DNA from: Halalkalicoccus tibetensis
GTDB lineage: Archaea > Halobacteriota > Halobacteria > Halobacteriales > Halalkalicoccaceae
Assembly (NCBI RefSeq): GCF_037996645.1
Contig: NZ_JBBMXV010000001.1
Location: forward strand, 729,917 to 793,916
Direction of reading: 5' to 3'
DNA: 64,000 nt
Part shown: one piece after another, positions 1 to 8,245 of the stretch
How the letters are laid out: every line of letters begins with the position of its first letter
How positions within the stretch are numbered: position 1 is the stretch's first letter
The notes under the pieces: model-generated
Told to the model about the DNA's origin: nothing
The model's database searches: none
What the model saw: the letters and a program-made list of their open reading frames with translations, nothing else
Program-made: the position numbers and the translations under genes

Positions 1-230
1 GGGAGACCGCGCCGCTGATCATGGTCGGAGCGGTGCTCGAAGCGCGCCAGTCGCCCGGCCCGACGGATCTGTTCGGGTCGATGCCGACGATGATCTACTA
101 CTGGTCGTTCCGGCCGATCACCGAGTTCCACCACCTGGCCGCGCTCGGCATCCTGATCCTGCTGTTGATCCTCGTCGGGATGTACGGCCTCGCGTTCTTC
201 GTGCGCAACCGCTACGAAACGGGTGTTTGA
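1..230 (+). CDS. pstA: Phosphate ABC transporter permease PstA (C-terminal part)
   Basis: Only the last 75 residues are in the window, read from base 3; the 5' part lies upstream. The visible part starts at the permease segment [11 protein letters not shown], typical of the PstA/PstC cytoplasmic loop, and ends with one long hydrophobic helix (about [22 protein letters not shown]) and a short charged tail. With PstC it would form the membrane channel of the high-affinity phosphate importer. Its stop is one base before the pstB ATG, so the genes are co-transcribed. Identity rests on the terminal motif plus the pstB-phoU context. Confidence 0.88.
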   Translation, partial: ETAPLIMVGAVLEARQSPGPTDLFGSMPTMIYYWSFRPITEFHHLAALGILILLLILVGMYGLAFFVRNRYETGV

Positions 231-231
231 A

Positions 232-1056
232 ATGGCAACAAAGGAAAACGAACCACTCATATCGACCGAGGTATCGAGCAGCGAAACCGAACGATCCGCC
301 CGGCCCGACGAGACGGTCCTCGCGGCACGAGACCTCGACGTCTACTACGGCGACGAACCGGCCCTTCAGGACGTCTCGATCGAGGTTCCCGAACACAAGG
401 TGACGGCGATCATCGGCCCGTCGGGCTGTGGGAAGTCGACGTTCCTGCGCTCGATCAACCGGATGAACGACCTCATCGACGTCTGTCGTGTCGAAGGTGA
501 GTTGGTCTTTCGCGGCAAGGACGTCTACGACGAGGACGTCGACCCCGTCGCGCTGCGCCGGACGGTCGGGATGGTGTTCCAGAAGCCCAATCCGTTCCCG
601 AAGAGCATCAGGGACAACGTCAGCTACGGGCTCGAAGTGCAGGGCCAGTCGGCGACCGACGAGGACGTCGAGCAGGCGCTGCGCGGGGCGGCGCTGTGGG
701 ACGAGGTGGAGGGGAAGCTCGATTCGTCCGGGCTCGACCTCTCGGGGGGCCAACAACAGCGTCTCTGTATCGCCCGGGCGATCGCACCGGACCCCGAGGT
801 ACTGCTGATGGACGAGCCGACGAGCGCGCTCGACCCCGTCGCCGCCTCGAAGATCGAGGACCTGATCGACGAGCTGGCACGCGACTATACGGTCGTGATC
901 GTCACCCACAACATGCAACAGGCGGCGAGAATCAGCGACAAGACCGCCGTGTTCCTTACCGGCGGAAAGCTCGTCGAGTTCGACGATACCACGAAGATCT
1001 TCGAGAACCCGGAGCACCGGGAGGTCGAGGACTACATCACGGGGAAGTTCGGATAG
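232..1056 (+). CDS. pstB: Phosphate ABC transporter ATP-binding protein PstB
   Basis: ATPase that powers phosphate import through PstA/PstC on the cytoplasmic face of the membrane. The 274-residue protein has Walker [10 protein letters not shown] (about residues 62-70), the ABC signature LSGGQQQR, Walker [12 protein letters not shown] and the switch His in VTHNMQQA; the length is normal for PstB with a haloarchaeal acidic N-terminal extension of about 25 residues. The ATG at 232 was chosen; an in-frame GTG at 223 would overlap the pstA stop and is possible. phoU begins at the very next base after the stop, so pstA-pstB-phoU form one operon, expected to be induced by phosphate limitation. Confidence 0.96.
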   Translation: MATKENEPLISTEVSSSETERSARPDETVLAARDLDVYYGDEPALQDVSIEVPEHKVTAIIGPSGCGKSTFLRSINRMNDLIDVCRVEGELVFRGKDVYDEDVDPVALRRTVGMVFQKPNPFPKSIRDNVSYGLEVQGQSATDEDVEQALRGAALWDEVEGKLDSSGLDLSGGQQQRLCIARAIAPDPEVLLMDEPTSALDPVAASKIEDLIDELARDYTVVIVTHNMQQAARISDKTAVFLTGGKLVEFDDTTKIFENPEHREVEDYITGKFG

Positions 1057-1725
1057 ATGGCCCGAAACGAGTATCAGAACCGGCTCGAGGGGCTCCGGGA
1101 GGACGTCCTCCACATGGGCGAGACGGTGCGCGAGCGCCTCGGGATCGCGTTGCGCGCCCTCGAGGAGCGAAACGAGGCGCTCGGCCGGGAGGTCATCGAG
1201 CGCGACTACGAGATAAACGAGACGTACCTCGAGCTCGAACGCGAGTGTACGGACCTGATCGCGCTCCAGCAGCCCGTCGCCGGCGACCTGCGCTTCATCG
1301 CCGCCTCCTTCAAGATCATCACCGACCTCGAACGCGTCGCCGACCTCGCGACCAACCTCGGCGAGTACGCGGGGCGCGCCGAACGCGAGATCTACCCTGA
1401 CGTCGACGTCGGCCACATCGGCGAGCGGGTCGACGAGGCCCTGGGCGAGGCGATGGCTGCCTACGCCGAGGAGGACGTCGAGGCCTGCTACGCGATCGCC
1501 GAGCGCGACGAAGAGATCGACGACCTCTGTGAGCGCGCGAGCGAGCTGGTCATCCGGGACCTGATCGAGACCGACATGGACGGGGCCGAGACGGAACGAC
1601 TCTTCGGGGAGGTCTCGCGCCTGCTGCTCACCGTCCGGGACCTCGAGCGCGTCGGGGACCATGCCGTCAACATCGCCGCCCGCACCCTCTACATGGTCGA
1701 GAGCGACGACGAACTGATCTACTGA
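1057..1725 (+). CDS. phoU: Phosphate signalling/transport regulator PhoU
   Basis: Cytoplasmic helical-bundle protein that restrains phosphate uptake by the Pst system. The 222-residue protein is almost entirely alpha helical and contains two PhoU repeats, each with the metal-binding-type helix signature: LRFIAASFKIITDLERVADLA (given in part; near residues 85-105) and LLTVRDLERVGDHAVNIA near residues 188-205. Length is normal for a two-repeat PhoU. The start codon directly abuts the pstB stop, so translation is coupled. In this family the metal clusters and the DLERV(A/G)D motifs are diagnostic; I see nothing odd. Confidence 0.95.
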   Translation: MARNEYQNRLEGLREDVLHMGETVRERLGIALRALEERNEALGREVIERDYEINETYLELERECTDLIALQQPVAGDLRFIAASFKIITDLERVADLATNLGEYAGRAEREIYPDVDVGHIGERVDEALGEAMAAYAEEDVEACYAIAERDEEIDDLCERASELVIRDLIETDMDGAETERLFGEVSRLLLTVRDLERVGDHAVNIAARTLYMVESDDELIY

Positions 1726-1755
1726 GGGGGCTACACCCGATTCCGCGAGCAGCCG

Positions 1756-2040
1756 GTGGATCACGACACCGCGAACGCCACCGGCGGCTGGCAATAGGCC
1801 GCGAACACCGGCACCGACGCCCAGCCTACTTCGGGGTGGTAAACCCGACGACCCAGGGCGAGCGCCACGGTCCCGACGCCGAGTCCATCCACGAGTACGT
1901 CCCCTCGCTCCGCGGGGTCGACCCCGAGACGATCCACTCCTGGGACGAGTCGGAGCCGATCGCCGACCATGCCGAACGCCGCGAGGCGGCCATCGAGACG
2001 TTCGAGCGCACACGGCGAGGACTGAACCGACCGGAACCGG
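1756..2040 (+). pseudogene. Broken C-terminal remnant of a cryptochrome/photolyase
   Basis: Reading from 1759 gives DHDTANATGGWQ, then a TAG at 1795-1797 where photolyases have Trp, then AANTGTDAQP; after that one base is missing (near 1825-1830) and the frame shifts to give NPTTQGERHGPDAESIHEYV and onward to ERREAAIETFERTRRG. These are the conserved C-terminal FAD/DNA-binding segments of class I photolyases (GGWQW..., GTDAQPYFR.FNP..Q...HDPD). About a dozen residues are also missing between the IHSW and EPIADHAERRE segments. No N-terminal photolyase domain is present upstream. It is therefore a decayed fragment, with a nonsense mutation, a frameshift and an internal deletion. The open frame 1836-2087 is not a functional gene in my reading. 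Confidence 0.8.
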
Positions 2041-2122
2041 TCGAAAACGGTCGGCAACAACGTATTTTTCCGATGACTTGTCACTAGAAACATCTGTTTG
2101 CGTCCGCAATCGTTCCAGTGCA

Positions 2123-3061
2123 ATGGTACGATTCTCGATCGCGAACGGACGCGAACTCGAAACGATCCGGCGGTGGTTCGGCCACCTCCGTGAAACACGC
2201 CCCGGACGGCTCACGGCGAGCGCATATGCGATCTGCGTCCACTGCTCGCTGTTGCTGGCCGCGGTGGGCGCGAGCAAGGTCGCGGTCGTCTCGCTCCTGC
2301 TGTCGATCCCGGTGAACGTGGCCGCGGCGGTGGCGTTCCTGGTGACGCTCGCGGTCTACAACCACAACAAGCTGACCGACCTCGCGGAGGACGGGGTCAA
2401 CGACCCCGACCGCGCCGCCTTCTTCGGCTCACGAAAGCGGCTCTTCGGCCTGCTCTCGGCCGGCGCCTACCTCGCGGCGCTCTGTCTGTCCGCCCTCGGC
2501 GGCCCGGTGGCGTTCGCGCTGGCGCTGTTCCCGGGGGCCCTCGGCGTGCTCTACAGCAGCCGCTGGCTGCCCGGGTCGGGGGCCGACCGGCTGAAGGACG
2601 TGCTGGTCGTCGGGACGGGCGCGGTCGCCCTCGCGTGGGCCGTCCCCCTCGCGCTCCTGCCGCTCGCGTTCGAGGGGCGTTCGTTCGGCGCGGGCGCGGC
2701 CGTCGTCCTCGGCTTCTTCTTCCTGCGGACGGTCGTCGGCGTCGAACTGTTCAACGTCCGCGACGTCGCGGGCGACCGACGGGAGGGCGTCGGCACCCTG
2801 CCGGTCGCCCTCGGTGTTCGCCCGACGCAGGCCGCCCTCGGGGCGGTGAACGCCTGCTCGTTCGCGCTGCTCGGCGGTGCGGTCCTCCTCGACGTGCTCG
2901 CGACGGCGGCGCTCGCCGTCGCGCCGGCGATGCTGTTCTCCTCCGTGCTCGTGGCGCGTCTCGGCCGGGACCGGTCGATCGACCGGCTCTGCCTCGCGAG
3001 CTACCTCGAATCACCCCTCATGGCCGTCTGTCTCGCCGCCGCAGTGGCTTTCGGAGCTTGA
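2123..3061 (+). CDS. UbiA-family prenyltransferase
   Basis: Integral membrane protein of 312 residues with about eight hydrophobic helices. UbiA enzymes attach an isoprenoid chain to an aromatic or glycerol-phosphate acceptor in the membrane. The two Asp-rich Mg/prenyl-diphosphate sites are recognisable though divergent: NKLTDLAEDGVND (about residues 83-95) and NVRDVAGDRREGVGTLPVALG (in part; about 209-229), the latter followed by the usual fixed-ring GVGTLPV segment. The ATG at 2123 was chosen; the frame is open further upstream but there it overlaps the photolyase remnant. The acceptor cannot be told (menaquinone, heme O and archaeal ether lipid enzymes are all in this family); the gene next to a histidine kinase gives no pathway clue. 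Confidence 0.82.
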   Translation: MVRFSIANGRELETIRRWFGHLRETRPGRLTASAYAICVHCSLLLAAVGASKVAVVSLLLSIPVNVAAAVAFLVTLAVYNHNKLTDLAEDGVNDPDRAAFFGSRKRLFGLLSAGAYLAALCLSALGGPVAFALALFPGALGVLYSSRWLPGSGADRLKDVLVVGTGAVALAWAVPLALLPLAFEGRSFGAGAAVVLGFFFLRTVVGVELFNVRDVAGDRREGVGTLPVALGVRPTQAALGAVNACSFALLGGAVLLDVLATAALAVAPAMLFSSVLVARLGRDRSIDRLCLASYLESPLMAVCLAAAVAFGA

Positions 3062-3146
3062 TTTAACTTCCACTAGTAGAAAACATATAAGAGGAGCCGG
3101 GCTGTGGCGGGAGTATAGCGGGTCGGCCGTTTCGGACGATGGTCAG

Positions 3147-4841
3147 ATGGTTCAGCTAACGCCGACGTTCGTGCTGATCGTGGGTGCGGTGCTCGCCGCG
3201 GGGAGCGTCGCGGCCCTGGCGTGGCGCCAACGGCCCGAACCCGGTGCGGTCAGCCTCGCGGCCCTCATGCTCGCGGCGGCTTGGTGGTCCGCGACGCATC
3301 TCGGCACCCTCCTCTCGGGGACGCTGGCCGGGACGCTGTTCTGGGCGCGACTACAGTGGTTCGGAAGCGTGGCGCTGCCGGTGTTGTGGATCGTCTTCGC
3401 GCTCGAGTACACCGGCCGCGACCAGTACGTCAGGGCCCCGATCGTCGCGGGGCTGTCGGTCCTCCCGGCGCTCACGATCGCGCTGCTGTGGACGAACGGC
3501 TCGCATGGCCTCGTCCGCGAGACGGCGACGCTCGTCGAGCACAACGGCTATCTGGTCCTCGAGTCGGTCTGGGGGCCGTGGTTCTTCCTCGCCGTGGGCT
3601 ACGCGTATCTCCTCGCGGCCGTCGGGTCGCTGCTGTTCGCCCAGCTCGCGGTCGGCTCCTCGTTCCTGTATCGTAGCCAGGCCGCGGCCCTCCTCGTCGG
3701 CGCCGCGCTGCCGTGGCTCTCGCATCTCGTCTATCTCAGCGGGCTGACCCCCTGGGCCGGCCTCGACCTGATGGCGGCCTCCTTCTCCGGCTCGGGGGCC
3801 GTGTTGCTGTTCGCGCTCTCGCGGGGCAAGCTGCTCGAGGCCAACCCGTCCGCGAGCCGCCTCGCGAGCGAGTTCGTCGTCGGGGGGATCGACGACGGGG
3901 TCGTCGTCGTCGACTCCCGCGGGTTCGTGGTGGACCTGAACCCCGCGGCACGGGGGATGCTCGACGCAGGCACGACCGACGTCGTCGGGAGGCCGGCGAG
4001 CGACGTCGTGCCGGGCTACGACCCCGGGGACCCCCCGGCGGGAAGCGACTCCGAGGTGACGATCGAGGACGAAGAGACCACCCGGTACGTCGACGTCCGG
4101 GTCTCGATCTTGAAGGACTACCACGACCGGGTCGTTGGCCGGGCGGTCGTCCTCCGGGACGTGACCGAACGCCGTCGCCACCGCCAGCGCCTCTCGGTGC
4201 TTCACCGCATCCTCCGGCACAACCTCCGGAACGAGATGACGGTCGTTCGGGGCCACGCCGTGGGGATCGCGGACGACCATCGGGACCACGCGAGCGCGAT
4301 CGAGGAGAGCGCGACGCGGGTCATGGACCTCAGCGACAAGGCCGCCCAGATCGAACGGATGGCCGAAGGGAGCGACGAGGACCCGCCGGCGATCAGCCTC
4401 GATAGCACGATCGCGAACACGGTCGAGTCGCTCCGGTCCGAGTACCCCCGGACGACGTTCGTCGTCGGGGAGCTCCCGGCCGTCGCGTGTGGCTCGCCGG
4501 CGGGGACGGCGATACACAACCTCGTCGAGAACGCCGCCGAGCACAACACCGACGACGAACCGACGGTCACCGTCGAGGCGGCCGTGGAGGGCGAGGCGGT
4601 TCGGATCTCGGTCACGGACAACGGGCCGGGGATCCCGCCCGTCGAACGGGAGGTCCTCGAAGCGGGCGGCGAGACCCCCCTCCGACACGGCAGCGGGATC
4701 GGCCTCTGGCTGGTCAGCTGGACCGTCGAGCTGCTCGGCGGGACGATCGAGTTCGCGGAGAACGACCCCACCGGCAGCGTCGTCACGCTCCGCCTTCCGG
4801 TGCTCGGTCGCGACGGTGCCGACCCCGGGACGCGGGAGTGA
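3147..4841 (+). CDS. Membrane sensor histidine kinase with 7TM input, PAS and kinase core
   Basis: 564-residue protein. The first about 225 residues hold seven hydrophobic helices (the haloarchaeal histidine-kinase N-terminal 7TM type), followed by a PAS domain (about 235-335, GIDDGVVVVDSRGFVVDLNPA), a dimerisation/phosphoacceptor helix with RILRHNLRNEMTV (His near residue 358), and an HATPase_c domain with N-box NLVENAAEHN, G1 DNGPGIP and G2 GSGIGLWLV. It would sense a membrane or small-molecule signal and phosphorylate an unlinked response regulator. The ATG at 3147 begins the first helix; the open frame extends to 2877 but there it overlaps the prenyltransferase. No receiver protein is adjacent. 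Confidence 0.9.
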   Translation: MVQLTPTFVLIVGAVLAAGSVAALAWRQRPEPGAVSLAALMLAAAWWSATHLGTLLSGTLAGTLFWARLQWFGSVALPVLWIVFALEYTGRDQYVRAPIVAGLSVLPALTIALLWTNGSHGLVRETATLVEHNGYLVLESVWGPWFFLAVGYAYLLAAVGSLLFAQLAVGSSFLYRSQAAALLVGAALPWLSHLVYLSGLTPWAGLDLMAASFSGSGAVLLFALSRGKLLEANPSASRLASEFVVGGIDDGVVVVDSRGFVVDLNPAARGMLDAGTTDVVGRPASDVVPGYDPGDPPAGSDSEVTIEDEETTRYVDVRVSILKDYHDRVVGRAVVLRDVTERRRHRQRLSVLHRILRHNLRNEMTVVRGHAVGIADDHRDHASAIEESATRVMDLSDKAAQIERMAEGSDEDPPAISLDSTIANTVESLRSEYPRTTFVVGELPAVACGSPAGTAIHNLVENAAEHNTDDEPTVTVEAAVEGEAVRISVTDNGPGIPPVEREVLEAGGETPLRHGSGIGLWLVSWTVELLGGTIEFAENDPTGSVVTLRLPVLGRDGADPGTRE

Positions 4842-4867
4842 TGTACGATAACGTGGGGCTTCTAAAG

Positions 4868-4904
4868 CTTTAACAGCGCGGCCGGAGATGATAGGGACGG
4901 AGGA
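4868..4904 (+). promoter_or_regulatory. Promoter and Shine-Dalgarno of superoxide dismutase
   Basis: A TATA-like CTTTAA lies at about 4868-4873, and GGAGGA at 4899-4904 sits 7 bases before the ATG at 4912. The strong purine ribosome site decides the start in favour of 4912 over the in-frame ATG at 4888, which has no such site. Confidence 0.5.
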
Positions 4905-4911
4905 GATCACT

Positions 4912-5523
4912 ATGCCAGAGAAATCAAACGCCGAACTTCCGCCGCTTCCGTACGACTACGACGCGCTCGAACCGTCCCTCTCCGAGCAGGTCGTCACGTG
5001 GCATCACGACACGCACCACCAGGGCTACGTAAACGGCCTCAACAGCGCCGAGGAGACGCTCGCGGAGAACCGCGAGTCCGGTGATTACAGCGGTACCGGC
5101 ACCGCGCTGGGCAACGTCACCCACAACGGCAGTGGCCACTATCTCCACACGCTGTTCTGGGAGAACATGAGCCCCGAGGGCGGCGACGAGCCCTCCGGCG
5201 AGCTCGCCGACCGAATCGAGGAGGACTTCGGCTCCTACGAGGGCTGGAAGGGCGAGTTCGAGAAGGCCGCCACGACGGCCAGCGGCTGGGCGCTGCTGGT
5301 CTACGACCCGGTTGCGAAGCAGCTCCGCAACCTGGCGGTCGACAAGCACGACCAGGGCGCGCTCTGGGGCGCCCATCCCGTGCTGGCGCTCGACGTCTGG
5401 GAACACTCCTACTACTACGACTACGGCCCGGACCGGGGCAGCTTCATCGACGCGTTCTTCGACGTCGTCGACTGGGAGAACCCTGAGGAGGAGTACCAGA
5501 AGTGCCTCGAGCAGTTCGAGTAA
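4912..5523 (+). CDS. sod: Superoxide dismutase (Mn/Fe family)
   Basis: Cytoplasmic enzyme converting superoxide to oxygen and hydrogen peroxide. The 203-residue protein shows the family layout: N-terminal LPPLPYDYDALEP, first metal His in TWHHDTHHQGYVNGL, second metal His in GHYLHTLFWENM, and the C-terminal Asp and His ligands in LDVWEHSYYYDYG. Length is normal. The Gly in the FWENM region and a haloarchaeal origin favour Mn use, but metal choice cannot be settled by eye. A T-run follows the stop, and the gene appears monocistronic with its own promoter. Confidence 0.97.
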   Translation: MPEKSNAELPPLPYDYDALEPSLSEQVVTWHHDTHHQGYVNGLNSAEETLAENRESGDYSGTGTALGNVTHNGSGHYLHTLFWENMSPEGGDEPSGELADRIEEDFGSYEGWKGEFEKAATTASGWALLVYDPVAKQLRNLAVDKHDQGALWGAHPVLALDVWEHSYYYDYGPDRGSFIDAFFDVVDWENPEEEYQKCLEQFE

Positions 5524-5540
5524 GTCGGTAGATCCCGCCG

Positions 5541-5546
5541 TTTTTT
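5541..5546 (+). terminator. T-run downstream of sod
   Basis: Six consecutive T bases follow a GC-rich stretch 17 bases after the sod stop codon. Archaeal termination typically uses such T-tracts on the coding strand. The call rests on position and composition only. Confidence 0.45.
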
Positions 5547-5591
5547 CGCGCACACCGTGGGCTTTAGTGGCGTCTCCGTCCAACCCCGAGT

Positions 5592-5876
5592 ATGCCAAAG
5601 CCCAAAGAGGAGTTCGACGAGCTGTACCCTTGTGACTTCTACACCCCCGAGGAGCTGTTCGAGGAGGGCGAGATGTACACCGTCTACGAGATCGGCCGCC
5701 TGCTTCAGGGGATCGACCCCGAGGCGGAGCTCGAACCCGACACCGAAGCCGTCCTGCTCGACTGGGCGATCCCGTGGGTGGTGAACAACGGCGACGACCT
5801 CGTGGTCGGCAACCCCGTCTCCGAGGACCAACCGGGATACTACGGGCTGAAGCGCGAGGAGGACCTGGAGGACTAG
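5592..5876 (+). CDS. Small conserved haloarchaeal protein (possibly DUF5827)
   Basis: 94-residue acidic protein beginning MPKPKEEFDELYPCDFY, with a single Cys, no membrane helix and no catalytic motif that I recognise. The pattern EMYTVYEIGRLLQG followed by LLDWAIPWVV resembles a haloarchaeal family I recall as DUF5827, a name I cannot verify here. Base use and codon bias match its neighbours, and the start has a clean ATG after the sod terminator. It overlaps the convergent MBL hydrolase stop by four bases (5873-5876). Function unknown. Confidence 0.8.
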   Translation: MPKPKEEFDELYPCDFYTPEELFEEGEMYTVYEIGRLLQGIDPEAELEPDTEAVLLDWAIPWVVNNGDDLVVGNPVSEDQPGYYGLKREEDLED

Positions 5877-6448
5877 AACCGCGCGGCCTGCCCGGCCAGC
5901 TCGATATGCGAGTAGGCGTCGTCCTCGACGCTCGGACCGTGGCCGGTGTGGAGCTGTGCGAGGTCCGCGGCGACGACCTCCGCGACGCGGTCGATGCTGT
6001 CGATCAGCGCCCCCCGATCACCCTCTTCCAGATCCGTCCGCCCGAAGCTCCCGTTCCGAAAGATCAGGTCGCCCGCGAAGAGTATCCCCGGATCGGCGGC
6101 GTAGAAACAGAGGTGGTCGTCCTTGTGGCCCGGGGTGTGCAGCGCCCGGTACTCGTGATCGCCCAGCGTCAGGGACTCGCCGTCGTCGATCGCGTGGTCG
6201 ACCTCGGGGTGATCGGGGTCGAACCCTTGGACGTTGACGTCGAACGCCTCGCGGACCCCCGGAAGGTTCTCGACGTGATCCCGGTGGGTATGGGTCAGGA
6301 CGACGCCGTCGAGCGCCTCGACCCGCTCGCGGATCACGCTCGCGACGTCGAAGTTCGCGCCCGCGTCGACGAGGACGGTTCGTTCGCCCTCGACGAGGAA
6401 CGCGTTGCTGGTGAAGGCCTGGACGCCCGCCGCGAGGTTCGTGATCAT
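5873..6448 (-). CDS. MBL-fold metallo-hydrolase
   Basis: 191-residue metallo-beta-lactamase-fold hydrolase of the glyoxalase II-like type. Zinc ligands are seen in order: HTHRDH (about residues 52-57), the His of LHTPGHKDDH (about 108), the Asp of LFAGDLIF (about 128), and the terminal His of LHTGHG (about 168). The short length is typical of single-domain archaeal members that lack the glyoxalase II C-terminal domain. Substrate unknown: thioester, lactone or persulfide substrates are all possible. Directly upstream on the same strand is the histidine kinase ending at 6455, only six bases away, so the two are probably co-transcribed. Confidence 0.88.
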   Translation of the reverse strand: MITNLAAGVQAFTSNAFLVEGERTVLVDAGANFDVASVIRERVEALDGVVLTHTHRDHVENLPGVREAFDVNVQGFDPDHPEVDHAIDDGESLTLGDHEYRALHTPGHKDDHLCFYAADPGILFAGDLIFRNGSFGRTDLEEGDRGALIDSIDRVAEVVAADLAQLHTGHGPSVEDDAYSHIELAGQAARF

Positions 6449-6454
6449 GCCGGC

Positions 6455-8152
6455 TCATCGCCCGCCGTCGGGATGACCCTTTCCGTCCGTCGTGAACTCG
6501 AGGCGTAGTCCGCCGGTATCGCTCCCCTCGAGCGAGAGCTCCCAGCCGTGGCCCTCCGCGATGTTCGTGATGATGACCAGCCCGAAGCCGGTCCCCTCCT
6601 CGCTGCTGTAGCCGGGTTCGAGCGCAGTCGCACGCTCCTCGGGGTCGATTCCGGGGCCGTCGTCGCCGATCGCGAACCCCGTCGGCGTGGCCTCGACGGT
6701 GACGGTCAGATCGCCCGTCGAACCGTGTTCGACGCTGTCGCCGGGATCCGGTGGATCCCGGCTGCAAGTCGAGCATGGCTCGACACTGTCGTCGGCCTTC
6801 GGCCGACTGCTCGTTGGACCGTGTTCAACGCTGTCGTCGGGATCCACCGGATCCCGGCTGCGAGTCGAGCCATGCTCGACGCTGTTCCGAAAGGCGTTCT
6901 CGAACAGCTGCGCGAGGCGGCTCCTGTCGGCCTCGACGGTCCGGTCGTCGCCGACGACGAGGGTCGCGCCGTCCGTGTCGACGTTCGTCCACGCCTCCTC
7001 GGCGACGGTACCGAGCACCACCGGCTGTCTCCGGCCGACCATCTTCCCCTCCCGGGCGAGCACCAACAGCCCGTCGATGATCTCGCGCATCCGCCGGTGG
7101 CTCTCGCGTACCTGTTCGAGATGCTCGAGATCGCCGGTCTCCTGTGCGAGCGAGGCCGACCCCTCGGCGACCGTCAGCGGGTTGCGCAGGTCGTGGGAGA
7201 CGACGCCGATGAACTCCTCGAGGCGGGCGTTCTTCCCCGCGAGCGCGCTCTCGCGGGCGATGCGATCGAGCGCGGCCGTCGTGGTCTCGACGAGCAGCTC
7301 GGTGAAGTAGACGTCCGCGTCGTCGAACGCGTCCCGGCTATCGGAGGCGACGATGAGCACGCCGTGCTCGCCGAGCGGGTAGATCATCTCGCTGCGGAGA
7401 TGCGTCTCGGGGTTGTGTGCTTCTTCCTCCTCCTGAACCCCTTCGAAGACCCGCCCCTCCCCGGAATCGAGGACCTGCCAGGCGAGACAGTCGCCGCGCT
7501 CCAGGGTCGGGACCGTCCCCAGCGACTCCTCGACGACCTCGGTGTAGGCGACGGGTTCGAGCCGCTCGCCGGCGTCGTCGGCGAGGTGAACGCCGGTGTG
7601 GGCGAGCCCCAGAACGCGGTTCGCCGCCGAGACCGCGACGGTCGCGGCCTCCTCCCTCCCCTCGGCGGCCATCAGCTCGCGGGTCGCCCCGAGCAACCCC
7701 TCGAGCGTCCACCTCGTCCGGTCGTCCTCGGCGTCGCGCCCATCCCCCGGACCGTCGACGGCCGTCCCGCCGTCGACACCCCCGTCCTCGACGGGGCGTC
7801 GCGGCGCCCGTTCCCGGTCACTCGCCGGCGTCGGTTCCCCCTCCGCGGCGGCCTCGATCTGCGCGCGGAGCTCCTCGGGTCGGTCGATCGTCGCCGTCGG
7901 CAGGACCCGCGCGCCGGCCAGCCGCCCCTCCGAGGCCGCCGCCGCGTCGTCGGTCAGGACGAGCGTCGGGAGCCGACTCCCGTCGCCGAGCGCGTCGGGC
8001 CGCCATCCGAGAGAGACCACGCAGTCGAACGCCGTGCCCACCGTCTCCTCCGGGGCCAGGGTGGAGAGCGCCACCCCCTCGCCGAGCTCCCGATCGATCG
8101 CCTCACCCACGCCGGGATCGCCGATGAACGCCAGCCGTACGGGTGGGGCCAT
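6455..8152 (-). CDS. Soluble sensor histidine kinase (GAF-HisKA-HATPase) with in-frame repeat insertion
   Basis: 565-residue cytoplasmic kinase. Residues 1-100 resemble a response-regulator-like fold (VRLAFIGDPGV), about 100-145 are an acidic linker, about 145-300 a GAF domain, then HisKA with VSHDLRNPLT (phosphoacceptor His320) and HATPase_c with N-box LFENAFRNSVEHG, G1 DDGPGID and G2 GTGFGLVI. Oddly, the N-box is followed by a 49-residue insertion (residues 425-473) made of three Val-Glu-type repeats of 17, 15 and 17 residues, encoded by hairpin-forming DNA; see the repeat entry. The ATG at 8152 was preferred over an in-frame TTG at 8167. The MBL hydrolase gene follows after six bases. Confidence 0.88.
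   Translation of the reverse strand: MAPPVRLAFIGDPGVGEAIDRELGEGVALSTLAPEETVGTAFDCVVSLGWRPDALGDGSRLPTLVLTDDAAAASEGRLAGARVLPTATIDRPEELRAQIEAAAEGEPTPASDRERAPRRPVEDGGVDGGTAVDGPGDGRDAEDDRTRWTLEGLLGATRELMAAEGREEAATVAVSAANRVLGLAHTGVHLADDAGERLEPVAYTEVVEESLGTVPTLERGDCLAWQVLDSGEGRVFEGVQEEEEAHNPETHLRSEMIYPLGEHGVLIVASDSRDAFDDADVYFTELLVETTTAALDRIARESALAGKNARLEEFIGVVSHDLRNPLTVAEGSASLAQETGDLEHLEQVRESHRRMREIIDGLLVLAREGKMVGRRQPVVLGTVAEEAWTNVDTDGATLVVGDDRTVEADRSRLAQLFENAFRNSVEHGSTRSRDPVDPDDSVEHGPTSSRPKADDSVEPCSTCSRDPPDPGDSVEHGSTGDLTVTVEATPTGFAIGDDGPGIDPEERATALEPGYSSEEGTGFGLVIITNIAEGHGWELSLEGSDTGGLRLEFTTDGKGHPDGGR
6717..6880 (-). repeat. Alternating hairpin repeats inside the histidine kinase gene
   Basis: Four copies of a 7-bp stem/3-base loop hairpin A (6717-6733, 6768-6784, 6813-6829, 6864-6880; arms like GTCGAGC/GCTCGAC) alternate with three hairpins B (6741-6761, 6792-6806, 6838-6856; arms such as CCGGGATCC/GGATCCCGG). 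Hairpin A recurs every 51, 45 and 51 bp, always multiples of three. The spacers are conserved: A to B is (G/A)CTGTCG and B to A is CTGCNN (CTGCAA, CTGCTC, CTGCGA on the plus strand). The reading frame stays open and encodes VEHGST...DDS-type units. It lies in the ATP-binding N-box region of the kinase. Confidence 0.9.
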
Positions 8153-8245
8153 TGTAGTATTGATCAATCAGTAGTCACATATCCTTTACGACCGTCCGAC
8201 GGTCGATCGGTGGGTGTTATGTAGCCGGCGGCGCCCCCACCGTGT

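Noticed and set aside
118-2277. A 719-codon open frame on the minus strand across pstB and phoU
   Set aside because: High-G+C genomes keep the antisense frame open; its product is Arg/Asp/Leu-rich without domains, and pstB, phoU on the other strand are certain.
6717-6880. CRISPR-like array in the hairpin repeats
   Set aside because: The repeats are within an open reading frame, have no variable 30-40 bp spacers and no cas gene is present.
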